Positions 39,340 to 47,337 of a DNA stretch of 64,000 nucleotides are shown here, one piece after another. The stretch spans positions 248,001 through 312,000 of the forward strand of contig NZ_LKAQ01000004.1 in the NCBI RefSeq assembly GCF_001874525.1, written 5' to 3'. Below the pieces are notes generated by a model. That model was given only the letters and a program-made list of their open reading frames with translations, was not told the origin of the DNA and made no database searches. This DNA is from Pseudodesulfovibrio hydrargyri (lineage in GTDB: Bacteria > Desulfobacterota > Desulfovibrionia > Desulfovibrionales > Desulfovibrionaceae). Position 1 is the first letter of the stretch, and each line of letters starts with the position of its first letter. The position numbers and the translations under genes were made by a program.

Positions 39340-40389
39340 CTATGCCGCGCCTTTCTCAAGGAGCATCTTCCGACTCTCACTGACGAAGCGCTGGTATCGC
39401 AACAATTCGCCGACACGGAGAGGATGCCGCAGACAAAGTTTGCAAAAGCGCCCCAATTTGGCGGCCGGACTTAAGGCGTCATACTCCTTCAAGGCGGCCC
39501 TGCGTATGACGAGATTCAATTCCTCTTGGGAGAGGCAGTCGTTCACCCCCATCTCCGACAAAACATATTCCCTTTGCTCCTCGGTGATGACACCCAGGGG
39601 TTGATTGCGGAACAGCTCGTATGCGTGCTGCTCGGTTGGATGCAATCTGTCATCGTCGTTTTCCGAATAAACACCACCGTGGTCGACATACTCCGGAGGA
39701 TTGCCTGAAATGAAAAAGGGGATGCCCATCTCGACGGCATAAAAAACGTGTGTGCCTATGCCATTGGATGTGGCAAATCTATGCTTGCTCAGTATGTCGT
39801 AAAATGCCTCATGAAACAGCTTATCCGGAGTCAGTGCGGCGCAGACGACTTGAAAACCGTGACTGCGGTATACCTCATCCAAGTGATAATTGCGTATATC
39901 CTTGGGATGCAAACACACCGTTATCGGCTTAAGCTCAGACGGCAATGAGGATAATTCATCACAATACTGGGAAATATTGTACTCGGCCTTGATACTGTCG
40001 CAGGAGTGCGCGGGGAAAGCCACCGTTCCCTGAGCCTCTGGCGCAATGGTGATATTATTGTCTCTCCTGTAGTGAACAAATGGAGCGCCAACGATTTCAC
40101 AGGGGACATCACTAAAGTTGTGCCAGTTGTCTTTATACCGCTTGTTCCACACGAGCATCAACGACTTTGACCGCTCAATGTCCCCAGGGTAAATTTTGAA
40201 GGGAAACCATCCATGCTGTACGTTGATCCCCTTCGTGAAGAAAGGCACCTCGGCGTGTGATTTTACCAAATCCCATATAGCGTATGGCCCTGCATCGTTA
40301 TGCTCGATACCTAAATGATTTGTAAATTTGATATTGATACCAAAAATAGAAATAGTAATTGCACCATTTTCACGTGCAAGAAAACTCAT
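39340..40389 (-). CDS. Possible GT-B-fold glycosyltransferase
   Basis: A 349-residue protein I do not recognise with confidence. HRFATSNGIGTHVFYAVEMGIPFFISGNP looks like the nucleotide-sugar site of GT-B enzymes (shown only as adjoining motifs ATSNGIGTHVFYAVEMG and PFFISGNP), and KPITVCLHPKDIRNYH resembles an HPKD-like motif of polysaccharide transferases. ATG 40389 has GAGGAG upstream. The gene runs against the cluster and is AT-richer than its neighbours, suggesting transfer. It may add the sugar to a glycan. Confidence 0.5.
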   Translation of the reverse strand: MSFLARENGAITISIFGINIKFTNHLGIEHNDAGPYAIWDLVKSHAEVPFFTKGINVQHGWFPFKIYPGDIERSKSLMLVWNKRYKDNWHNFSDVPCEIVGAPFVHYRRDNNITIAPEAQGTVAFPAHSCDSIKAEYNISQYCDELSSLPSELKPITVCLHPKDIRNYHLDEVYRSHGFQVVCAALTPDKLFHEAFYDILSKHRFATSNGIGTHVFYAVEMGIPFFISGNPPEYVDHGGVYSENDDDRLHPTEQHAYELFRNQPLGVITEEQREYVLSEMGVNDCLSQEELNLVIRRAALKEYDALSPAAKLGRFCKLCLRHPLRVGELLRYQRFVSESRKMLLEKGAA

Positions 40390-40529
40390 GACACATTCTC
40401 CTCTGCTGGTATCCATCTACAAACACTTTTGTAGTATCTATTTTTTATCCAAAAGAGTTATTCCAAATATCCTAATTAGCTTTCCATTTTTTTTGAAATG
40501 GAACCTTATGATTGATTTTCTTATGGATT

Positions 40530-41105
40530 TTAATATAGATTCTTTTTTTCCGGTATATACAGAACAGGGGCGTTCTCTTCTTCCAAACTCATCTTACTCT
40601 CATATTCAAATGTAACAAAAGCCCCTGCCGTCAAATCGTTTGTAGGGATTTCAATTACCCTTTTATAGAACTGTTTCAACTTCGCATGCCACCATCTAGG
40701 GGGGTATACCGAGCAATGAGCATTTTCCCCATTCTTTAATAATTTCGTGGCCAATCTGCAGGAAATATTGAAATAGGCATCTTGCGAGAAGGAACTAACG
40801 GTTTGCAGAAAATCATCAATTTTTTCACCTGGAACATGCTCAATAACGTCCGTACATATAACCAAATCAACTTTGTCTTTCGGAAGTTCCCGGAAGGTTT
40901 GCATCCCAGGATCGTACCTATAAAAAACAATATCGGGAAATTCTTTTGCTAACGCATCCGACAAAAGGCCTTTCCCGCAACCATAATCCAAAACGGATGC
41001 TACTTTTTTATTCTTTATAATATCACATACTTCGTCAAAAAAAGCTAAGGAGCTTGTTCCGTAGCCTTTGCTTTCCGAATGCAACTCTTTATATTGCCTC
41101 AACAT
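40530..41105 (-). CDS. AT-rich SAM-dependent methyltransferase
   Basis: A 191-residue methyltransferase with motif I VLDYGCGKGLLSDALA and an acidic post-I motif DLVICTDVIEHVPGEKI, typical of class I sugar or lipid methyltransferases. The start at 41105 has AAGGGGTGG upstream. Its base composition is far lower in GC than the core genome, so it was probably acquired with the 39340 gene. It precedes that gene on the same strand by 140 bases of very AT-rich DNA. Confidence 0.78.
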   Translation of the reverse strand: MLRQYKELHSESKGYGTSSLAFFDEVCDIIKNKKVASVLDYGCGKGLLSDALAKEFPDIVFYRYDPGMQTFRELPKDKVDLVICTDVIEHVPGEKIDDFLQTVSSFSQDAYFNISCRLATKLLKNGENAHCSVYPPRWWHAKLKQFYKRVIEIPTNDLTAGAFVTFEYESKMSLEEENAPVLYIPEKKNLY

Positions 41106-41453
41106 ATCCACCCCTTATATTAAGTATTGTGGTCAGACCGGATCCGACAGTTCCGCCAGTTGGCGGATCATAATGTCGCTTCAGAGCAGCCCTTGGCAGT
41201 GCCGTGCCGAAGCGAACCAACGGCCTTGAGCAAATTCAATGGACTTGTAGCGATGCTCATATCCTCCAGCCGGAGTCTTGTCCAACGTCGACAACCTGCG
41301 TTCCCGCTAAGCGGTTACCGTGGTTGTTAGAACAGTTTGGCGGCGGATGCCCGGAACGGCCCCGCGCCGACGGCTCCAATCCCATAGGGATAGGCAAGGC
41401 TCCGGCCAAACTCCGTGAGTTCATCGCGGACTTGGCGCGCGTTCAATACAAAT
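41106..41453. other. Cluster boundary, possible gene debris
   Basis: No complete gene. On the plus strand 41380-41455 reads NPIGIGKAPAKLREFIADLA then RVQYK-stop, which looks like the C-terminus of a lost gene, but no start or ribosome binding site is visible. The GC content rises abruptly across this gap, marking the end of the AT-rich segment. Confidence 0.3.
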
Positions 41454-41489
41454 AAAAAGGGTCCCCGCAGTGGCGCGGGGCCCCTTTTT
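41454..41489 (-). terminator. Bidirectional terminator before MFS gene end
   Basis: AAAAGGG and TCCCCGC on the left pair with GCGCGGGG and CCCCTTTTTT on the right; T or A runs flank both sides. It lies 29 bases past the stop codon of the MFS gene on the minus strand. Confidence 0.8.
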
Positions 41490-41517
41490 TTCGCCCGGGT
41501 CCGGCGTCCGGCAACGC

Positions 41518-42723
41518 TCATTGCCCGGGCGGTCCGCAGTCCACCGGCGGGCAGTAGTTCCTGAGCAGCACGGCCACGACCACGCCGCCCACCGCGATGA
41601 GGGCGGCTCCGGCCGTGAACACCCAGGAGACGCCCAGGGCGTCGAAGATGACCCCGGACAGGATGGGCGAGACGATCATGCCGAAGCTGTAGGCCGCGTC
41701 GGTCACGCTCATGAGCGAGGCCATGCCCATGGTCCGGCCGAGGTGGCCGGTGATGACCAGGCTGCCGGGCAGGATGAAGCCGGTGGACATGCCCATGAGG
41801 ATATTCAAGGCGAGCAGCGGCCAGAAGTCCGAGCTGAAGGGCATGCAGAATACCGCCACGGCCACCCCGAACATGCCCAGGATGACCACGCGCTTGGGGT
41901 TGGTCCGGTCGGCCAGCCGCCCCACGGGCCGCTGCATCAGGGCGATGAGGAAGACGTTGGCGGACAGCAGGATGCCGAACCGGGAGCCGGACATGCCGAT
42001 CTGGTGGGCGTAGATGGGCAGGAAGGTATAGACCGAGCCCTGGCCCGAGGCGCTGAAGAAGCGCATCAGCACGATGGCGAAGGCCGTGCGGTCGGCCAGG
42101 ATCTGGCGGAAAGTGGCCGTTCCGGTCCGGCGGGTGATCGCCCCGCTCTCCCGGTCCGGGGGCACGAAGAAGACCACGAAGGCGGCCGTGCCCAGGGAGA
42201 CCGCGCACAGGGCGTAGAAGGCGGCGGGCATGCCGAAGTGTTCCTGGATGACGCCGCCCAGGGTCGGGCCCACGCCCAGCCCGATCATGGCGGCCATGTT
42301 CAGGGTGCCCATGTAGGACCCGAGCTGCCCCTGGGGGGCGATGTCGGCGGCCAGGGCCATGGCGATGGGCACCACCAGCAGGGAGGTAAAACCGTGTGCC
42401 AGGCGGACCGCGATCAGGGCCTCGGCGGAGTGGGCCGCCAGGTAGGCGCAGGACACGGCCGCGTAGAGCACCAGCCCGATGAGGATGAACGACTTGCGCC
42501 CCATGCGGTCGGAAAAACGGCCGACAAAGGGTGCGCAGGCGGTGCGGGAGACGTTGAAGCTGGCGATGATCGTGCCGACGACGAAGCCGCCGACGCCCAT
42601 CTGGGCGGCGAGAATCGGCAGGATGGGCCAGATGATGCCGAGCCCGACCATGGTCACGCCGATGGACACGGACAGGGAGAAGAGCACGGCGGCGGAGTTG
42701 GTTCGCATGTGGAATCGCATCAT
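41518..42723 (-). CDS. Major facilitator superfamily transporter
   Basis: A 12-TM secondary transporter of about 400 residues, starting MMRFHMRTNSAAV or, five residues later, MRTNSAAV (42708). The MFS loop 2-3 motif is GRFSDRMGRKSFIL, repeated in degenerate form as GRLADRTNPKRVVIL between TM8 and TM9. It resembles drug-efflux or sugar-efflux MFS of the 1.46/YfcJ sort; the substrate is unknown. The start is uncertain because no good ribosome binding site is visible. It is divergent from rplM. Confidence 0.85.
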   Translation of the reverse strand: MMRFHMRTNSAAVLFSLSVSIGVTMVGLGIIWPILPILAAQMGVGGFVVGTIIASFNVSRTACAPFVGRFSDRMGRKSFILIGLVLYAAVSCAYLAAHSAEALIAVRLAHGFTSLLVVPIAMALAADIAPQGQLGSYMGTLNMAAMIGLGVGPTLGGVIQEHFGMPAAFYALCAVSLGTAAFVVFFVPPDRESGAITRRTGTATFRQILADRTAFAIVLMRFFSASGQGSVYTFLPIYAHQIGMSGSRFGILLSANVFLIALMQRPVGRLADRTNPKRVVILGMFGVAVAVFCMPFSSDFWPLLALNILMGMSTGFILPGSLVITGHLGRTMGMASLMSVTDAAYSFGMIVSPILSGVIFDALGVSWVFTAGAALIAVGGVVVAVLLRNYCPPVDCGPPGQ

Positions 42724-43007
42724 GCCCGTGGGCATGCGGCTTGGGGCGGGACGGGATGTCCCACGGAAGGCCTGCCTTACCACGCTCCGCCCGCCAGGAA
42801 AAGCGCTAGTTGGCCGGTCCGCGCGGGCGGACCGGCCGGACCTGTCGTAGCGGGAGAGGCCAACAAAAAGCTTGTGGGCCTCTCCCTTTTCATGTAAGTA
42901 CCTCTTCCCGGTCTGTACCATCGGCTTAGGAGAACAACCCGTTACAACCCCGTTCTCCCGGGTCCGGCGGCCTGATCGCGCGACTACTATTATATAGTTG
43001 AATTGGG

Positions 43008-43036
43008 TTGACAGGCGGGCGCAATGCCCGTAAAGG
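43008..43036 (+). promoter_or_regulatory. Candidate promoter of rplM-rpsI
   Basis: TTGACA (43008-43013), 17-base spacer, TAAAGG (43031-43036), with the rplM ATG at 43070 behind an AAGGAG site. Confidence 0.45.
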
Positions 43037-43069
43037 TCCCCTTCTTGAGAATTTGTAAGGAGCATTTTT

Positions 43070-43498
43070 ATGAAGACATATAGCCCGAAGCCGGAAGACG
43101 CGAACCGCGAGTGGTACGTCGTCGACGCCACGGACAAGATCCTGGGCCGCCTGGCCACCGAGATCACCACCCGTCTGCGCGGCAAGCACAAGCCTGAGTT
43201 CGCCCCCCACATGGACATGGGCGACTTCGTGGTGGTCATCAACGCCGAGAAGATCAAGGTCACCGGCCAGAAGATGGACGCCAAGATGTACTACAAGCAC
43301 ACCAACCATCCCGGCGGCCTGAAGGAAAAGACCCTCCGCCAGATGCTGGACATCAAGCCCGAAAACGTCATCACCGCCGCTGTCAAGGGCATGCTGCCCA
43401 AGAACAAGCTGGCCGCCCAGCAGCTGAAGAAGCTGAAGGTCTACGCCGGTCCCGAGCACCCGCACGCGGCCCAGGCTCCCAAAACTCTGGATTTCTAA
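43070..43498 (+). CDS. rplM: 50S ribosomal protein L13
   Basis: A 142-residue L13, normal length: [19 protein letters not shown] at the start, [20 protein letters not shown], and [20 protein letters not shown] then [10 protein letters not shown] at the end. First gene of the universal rplM-rpsI pair, 12 bases before rpsI. Confidence 0.99.
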   Translation: MKTYSPKPEDANREWYVVDATDKILGRLATEITTRLRGKHKPEFAPHMDMGDFVVVINAEKIKVTGQKMDAKMYYKHTNHPGGLKEKTLRQMLDIKPENVITAAVKGMLPKNKLAAQQLKKLKVYAGPEHPHAAQAPKTLDF

Positions 43499-43510
43499 TC
43501 GGGGATTATC

Positions 43511-43900
43511 ATGAGCGATTTCACCTACGCCACTGGCAAACGTAAGAATGCGATCTCCCGTACCCGCCTGTACGCCGGTACCGGTCAGATCACCGTCAAC
43601 GGCCGTCCCTTCGAGGACTACTTCCCCCGCAAGACCCTGCAGATGGTTGTCCAGCAGCCCCTGAAGCTGGTCAAGATGCTCGACCGCTTCGACATCAAGG
43701 CCAACTGCTCCGGCGGCGGCGTGTCCGGACAGGCCGAGGCCCTGCGCCACGGCATCACCCGCGCACTCTGCGCCCTGGACCCGGAACTGCGTTCCGTGCT
43801 CAAGCCCGCTGGTCTCCTGACCCGCGACGCCCGCAAGAAAGAGCGCAAGAAGTACGGTCTCCGCGGCGCCCGCGCCTCCTTCCAGTTCTCCAAGCGTTAA
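43511..43900 (+). CDS. rpsI: 30S ribosomal protein S9
   Basis: A 129-residue S9: YATGKRKNAISRTRLYAGTG at the start, GGGVSGQAEALRHGITRAL and the diagnostic basic tail RKKYGLRGARASFQFSKR that reaches the ribosomal P site. Follows rplM and precedes a terminator. Confidence 0.99.
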   Translation: MSDFTYATGKRKNAISRTRLYAGTGQITVNGRPFEDYFPRKTLQMVVQQPLKLVKMLDRFDIKANCSGGGVSGQAEALRHGITRALCALDPELRSVLKPAGLLTRDARKKERKKYGLRGARASFQFSKR

Positions 43901-43926
43901 GCCGAGACTGGGACACCAGACCACAC

Positions 43927-43955
43927 AGGCCGGCACCGCAAGGTGTCGGCCTTTT
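43927..43955 (+). terminator. Terminator after rpsI
   Basis: Arms AGGCCGGCACC and GGTGTCGGCCT with a GCAA loop, then TTTTC. Confidence 0.88.
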
Positions 43956-44067
43956 CTCGTTGGAGCGCGGCGTTTCACGCGCAAAAGGCCCTGTCTTGCG
44001 TCGAACAGGGGAAAACTCCCATTCAATTCTTGCCCGGGCTCGCATTTGCCCCTAGGATACCTTCACT

Positions 44068-45330
44068 ATGCCATCCAAGAAAAAACCGCAGCCGCGCATG
44101 CTCTTCGCCTCCCCTGACGGGGAAATCTTCGATCACCCCGATCTTCTGCTGATGGTCCGGCGCGGCGACGAGTTCGGCCTGCCCAGGCCGGACGAGATCA
44201 TGCCCCTGCCCGACGAGTCCGAGTTCTTCATGCTGCCTGGACGCCACGCCATGGGATACAGCCAGGAGGATGGCCGGGCCGAGGTCATGGAGGAGCTGGC
44301 CGTGGCCGCCTTCGCCTGCCCGGCCCACACGGTCACCGGCGTGGCCGCCTATGAATCCGACGACGACGCCCCGGTCCTGCCCCTGCTCTCCTACGCGGCC
44401 ATCGGCTACGCCAACGGCAAGTTCTGGGTCTGCGCCAAGAAAGTGGACGAGGACAAGCGCCAGGTCTTCACCCACGTCCCGCCCGACCGCATCGAGGCGG
44501 GCGCGCATGAACTGCTCTCCGAAATGCCCGAAAACCGGCTGGTCAACCATTTGGCCGGCTGCGCCCTGACCAGCGGCTGCCCGGCGGCCAAGAACCTGGC
44601 GCTGGGCCGGTTCGAATGCCCGCTGCCCACCTCCCAGGCGTGCAACGCCGAGTGCGTGGGCTGCATCTCCTACCAGCCCGAGGAATCCGGCTTCCCCTCC
44701 CCACAGTGCCGCATCTCGTTTCGGCCCACCGCGGACGAGATCGTCCAGATCATGCGCCGCCACGAGTCGCGCGAACGCCGCCCCATCTTCTCCTTCGGCC
44801 AGGGCTGCGAGGGCGAGCCCCTGCTCGAGGCCGAGCTGATCTGCGAGGCGATCACCCAGTACCGCCGCGAGGGCGGCCTGGGCACGGTCAACGTCAACAC
44901 CAACGGCTCGCGCCACCAGGCCATGCCCGCGCTCAAGATCGCCGGGGTCAACTCCATCCGGGTCAGCCTGAACTCCGCGCGCAAGGCCCCCTACGAGGCC
45001 TACTACCGGCCCAAGGCCTACTCCTTCGAGGATGTGCGCGAGACCATCTGCAAGGCCCACGACGTCGGCCTGTTCGTGTCCCTCAACCTGCTCTTCTTCC
45101 CGGGCATCACCGACACCGAAGAGGAGTTCGACGCCCTGGTCGAACTGGGCGAGACCTGCCGCTACGACTTCATCCAGCTGCGCAACCTCAACCTCGACCC
45201 CGAACTCTACCTCAAACTCATGGAACCCTTCGGCCACTCCCCGTCCATGGGCTTCAACAACTTCAAAAAACGCCTCAAAAAAGCCCTCCCCTGGATCGAA
45301 TACGGCTACTTTAACCCGTACCTGGGCTAG
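44068..45330 (+). CDS. Radical SAM protein of unknown role
   Basis: A 420-residue enzyme with a central radical SAM CX3CX2C motif CNAECVGC (C192, C196, C199) that binds a 4Fe-4S cluster. The usual barrel elements follow, including FSFGQGCEGEPLLEAEL and IRVSLNSARKAPYEAYYRP. The first 180 residues form an unassigned N-terminal domain, and a run of extra cysteines (CALTSGC and FECP) precedes the radical SAM motif. The family is widespread in Desulfovibrionales but I know of no assigned reaction. Single gene, ending 10 bases before a repeat element. Confidence 0.82.
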   Translation: MPSKKKPQPRMLFASPDGEIFDHPDLLLMVRRGDEFGLPRPDEIMPLPDESEFFMLPGRHAMGYSQEDGRAEVMEELAVAAFACPAHTVTGVAAYESDDDAPVLPLLSYAAIGYANGKFWVCAKKVDEDKRQVFTHVPPDRIEAGAHELLSEMPENRLVNHLAGCALTSGCPAAKNLALGRFECPLPTSQACNAECVGCISYQPEESGFPSPQCRISFRPTADEIVQIMRRHESRERRPIFSFGQGCEGEPLLEAELICEAITQYRREGGLGTVNVNTNGSRHQAMPALKIAGVNSIRVSLNSARKAPYEAYYRPKAYSFEDVRETICKAHDVGLFVSLNLLFFPGITDTEEEFDALVELGETCRYDFIQLRNLNLDPELYLKLMEPFGHSPSMGFNNFKKRLKKALPWIEYGYFNPYLG

Positions 45331-45340
45331 GAGGAAGAAT

Positions 45341-45430
45341 GCCTCCGGCGGCCAGAGGGGGAACCTCTTGGAAAAGGTTCCCCCTCTGGACTCCCCCTCC
45401 AGAACTTTTTGTGTGCCTTCGGCAGAGCCG
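45341..45430 (+). repeat. Dispersed hairpin element, copy 3 (diverged)
   Basis: GCCTCCGGCGGCC is followed by an inverted repeat of AGAGGGGGAACCT with AGGTTCCCCCTCT, then CTCCCCCTCCAGAACTTTTT and GTGTGCCTTCGGC. It begins 10 bases after the radical SAM stop codon and faces copy 4. Confidence 0.65.
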
Positions 45431-45539
45431 TGTGTCCGCACATTCCGGCCTTTCCCTCTTAGATTTTTCCAAGCCCCTCCCTTTGCTATTTGAACGCACA
45501 ACATTCCGCGCACCCTCGCCCGCGCGAATGCGCATACAC

Positions 45540-45637
45540 AAAGTTTAGGAAGGAAAGGGGGATGGGGGTCCGGGGGAAGGGGAAAAGGAAAGCCCTTTTC
45601 AAAGGGTTTCCTTTCCCCTTTCCCCCGGCCGCCGGAG
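45540..45637 (-). repeat. Dispersed hairpin element, copy 4 (inverted)
   Basis: Read on the minus strand: GCCTCCGGCGGCCGGGGGAAA, hairpin arms of GGGGGAAAGGGGAAAGG type with a second inner stem, the tract CCCCCATCCCCCTTTCCTTCC and TAAACTTTGTG. It starts just after the purM terminator. The 45431-45539 stretch between copies 3 and 4 has no supported gene. Confidence 0.78.
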
Positions 45638-45642
45638 GCGCG

Positions 45643-45680
45643 AAAAAAAGGGCCGCTCCTTGAGGAGCGGCCCTTTTTTT
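45643..45680 (-). terminator. Terminator of purM
   Basis: Perfect arms AAAAAAAGGGCCGCTCCT and AGGAGCGGCCCTTTTTTT with a TG loop; on the minus strand it ends in T7. Confidence 0.9.
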
Positions 45681-45700
45681 CGTGAACTATACAATCCCGG

Positions 45701-46762
45701 CTACGGGAAGACGACCTCGACCTGTTCGGCGGCTTCCTGGCGTGTGATGATTTCGCCGATGCGGTAGGCTTCGACGTCGTCGCGGGCGTCGAGGCGTTCA
45801 AAGGCCTCGTCGGCGTGTTCCGGGTCGACGATAAGGATGTAGCCGATGGAGCAATTGAAGATCTGGAGCATCTCGGGCCAGGACAGGTCGCCCTGGGCCT
45901 TGATCCATTCGAAGACCGGAAGCATGGGCCAGGAACCGAACTGAACCGAGGCGGCCACGTTTTCGGGCAGGACGCGGGGCACGTTGTCGTAGAACCCGCC
46001 GCCGGTAACGTGGACCATACCCTTGACGGGCAGGGCGTTGAGCAATTCGAGGACCGGCTTGACGTAGATCTTGGTCGGCTCGATGAGCACCTCGGCCACG
46101 GTCCTGTCCGTGCCGGGGAAGGTTTCGTCGTGGTCCAGTCCGGACTCGGCCAGGAGCTTGCGCACCAGGGACCAGCCGTTGGAGTGCACGCCCGAGGAGG
46201 CCAGACCGATGAGCACGTCGCCCGGGGCGATCTCCTTGCCGGTGACCAGCTTGGGGGTGTCGACCATGCCCACGGCAAAGCCGGACAGGTCGTATTCGCC
46301 GTCCGGGTAGAAGCCGGGCATCTCGGCAGTCTCGCCGCCGAGCAGGGCGCAGGCGGACTGGCGGCAGCCCTCGCACACACCGGAGACCACCTGGGCGGCC
46401 ACGCCGGGTTCGAGCTTGCCGGTGGCGAAATAGTCGAGGAAGAAGAGCGGGGCCGCGCCCTGGACGAGCACGTCGTTGACCGACATGGCCACCAGGTCGA
46501 TGCCCACGGTGTCGTGGCGGTCGAACAGGAAGGCGAGCTTGAGCTTAGTGCCCACGCCGTCGGTCCCGGCCACCAGCATGGGGGCCTCCATGCCCGCGAT
46601 TTCGGGCTTGAACAGGCCGCCGAAGCCGCCGATGTCCGTGGCCACGCCGGGCGTGAAGGTGGACTTGACCATGTCCTTGATGCGGCGGACGAATTCGTTG
46701 CCCGCCTCAATGTCCACACCGGCTTCGGTGTATGCCTGGGATCGCTTGGCGCTCTCGCTCAT
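45701..46762 (-). CDS. purM: Phosphoribosylformylglycinamidine cyclo-ligase (AIR synthetase)
   Basis: A 353-residue PurM that closes the imidazole ring in purine synthesis using ATP. Motifs: GGFGGLFKPEIAGM, LVAGTDGVGTKLKLAFL, GIDLVAMSVNDVLVQGAAPL, LLGGETAEMPGFY and a late VHVTGGGFYDNVPRVLP. Length and start (MSESAKRSQAYTEAGVDIEA) are usual; AGGAG precedes the ATG. Monocistronic with its own terminator. Confidence 0.98.
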   Translation of the reverse strand: MSESAKRSQAYTEAGVDIEAGNEFVRRIKDMVKSTFTPGVATDIGGFGGLFKPEIAGMEAPMLVAGTDGVGTKLKLAFLFDRHDTVGIDLVAMSVNDVLVQGAAPLFFLDYFATGKLEPGVAAQVVSGVCEGCRQSACALLGGETAEMPGFYPDGEYDLSGFAVGMVDTPKLVTGKEIAPGDVLIGLASSGVHSNGWSLVRKLLAESGLDHDETFPGTDRTVAEVLIEPTKIYVKPVLELLNALPVKGMVHVTGGGFYDNVPRVLPENVAASVQFGSWPMLPVFEWIKAQGDLSWPEMLQIFNCSIGYILIVDPEHADEAFERLDARDDVEAYRIGEIITRQEAAEQVEVVFP

Positions 46763-46913
46763 GGGTCTCTCCTGGTTGGCTTTGGTCGCTTATAGATGGA
46801 AGGCGGGCCAAGTTCAAGCAACAAGTGAGCGGCCCGCCATTTGCATTGCCAAGGGAGTATCCGGTACCTATAGTATAGGAATGTGGCGGTATCGTAATGC
46901 CAAGGAGGAAACC

Positions 46914-47282
46914 ATGCGCCATTTCAGCGTCCTAGCCGTCCTGATGCTGGCCGTTGTCCTTTTGACGCCGACCATGGGCCCGGCCCAGAACAAGTTCAAG
47001 AACGAGGACACGGCCAAGGACCGGCAGACCAACACCTTCGGCACCCGGCCCGTGGAGGGCGAGGAGCCGGTGACCACCTTCGGCACCAACCAGCGGGGCG
47101 ACACGACCATCGACTCGCACCAGCCCAAGCAGGAAGAGGTGGACTGGTACGACAAGGTGATCATCGCCGTGGACCCGGACGTGTCCTGGCCGAACAAGAA
47201 GTCCAGCTCCTCCACGACCACGACCACGGACGGCGTGAACACCTCCACATCCACGACGACCACCACGACCACGCAGGAATGA
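46914..47282 (+). CDS. Small exported protein with Thr/Ser-rich tail
   Basis: A 122-residue protein behind a strong AAGGAGGAA site. The signal peptide is residues 1-24 (MRHFSVLAVLMLAVVLLTP, cleavage near GPA-Q). The mature part is short and hydrophilic, with two near-repeats, NTFGTRP and TTFGTNQ, and ends in about 30 residues almost entirely Thr and Ser (SSSSTTTTTDGVNTSTSTT). I do not recognise it. The tail could be a site for O-glycosylation or a flexible linker. It lies 55 bases upstream of the AmrS gene and may share its transcript. Confidence 0.7.
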   Translation: MRHFSVLAVLMLAVVLLTPTMGPAQNKFKNEDTAKDRQTNTFGTRPVEGEEPVTTFGTNQRGDTTIDSHQPKQEEVDWYDKVIIAVDPDVSWPNKKSSSSTTTTTDGVNTSTSTTTTTTTQE

Positions 47283-47337
47283 CCGGGGCCGCCCGGCGGT
47301 CCGGCCCTTTGCAGCAAATCTTCCGGGAGGTTCGATC

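Noticed and set aside
42926..44026. Minus-strand frame across rplM and rpsI
   Set aside because: Antisense shadow of two universal ribosomal protein genes.
45341..45637. Facing hairpin elements as the terminal repeats of one transposon
   Set aside because: Copies 3 and 4 face each other with only about 110 bases between and no coding content; other copies occur singly, so they are better seen as two independent elements at convergent gene ends.
44023..46719. Long minus-strand frame across the radical SAM gene and purM
   Set aside because: Crosses a terminator and two repeats and is antisense to strong genes; shadow frame.
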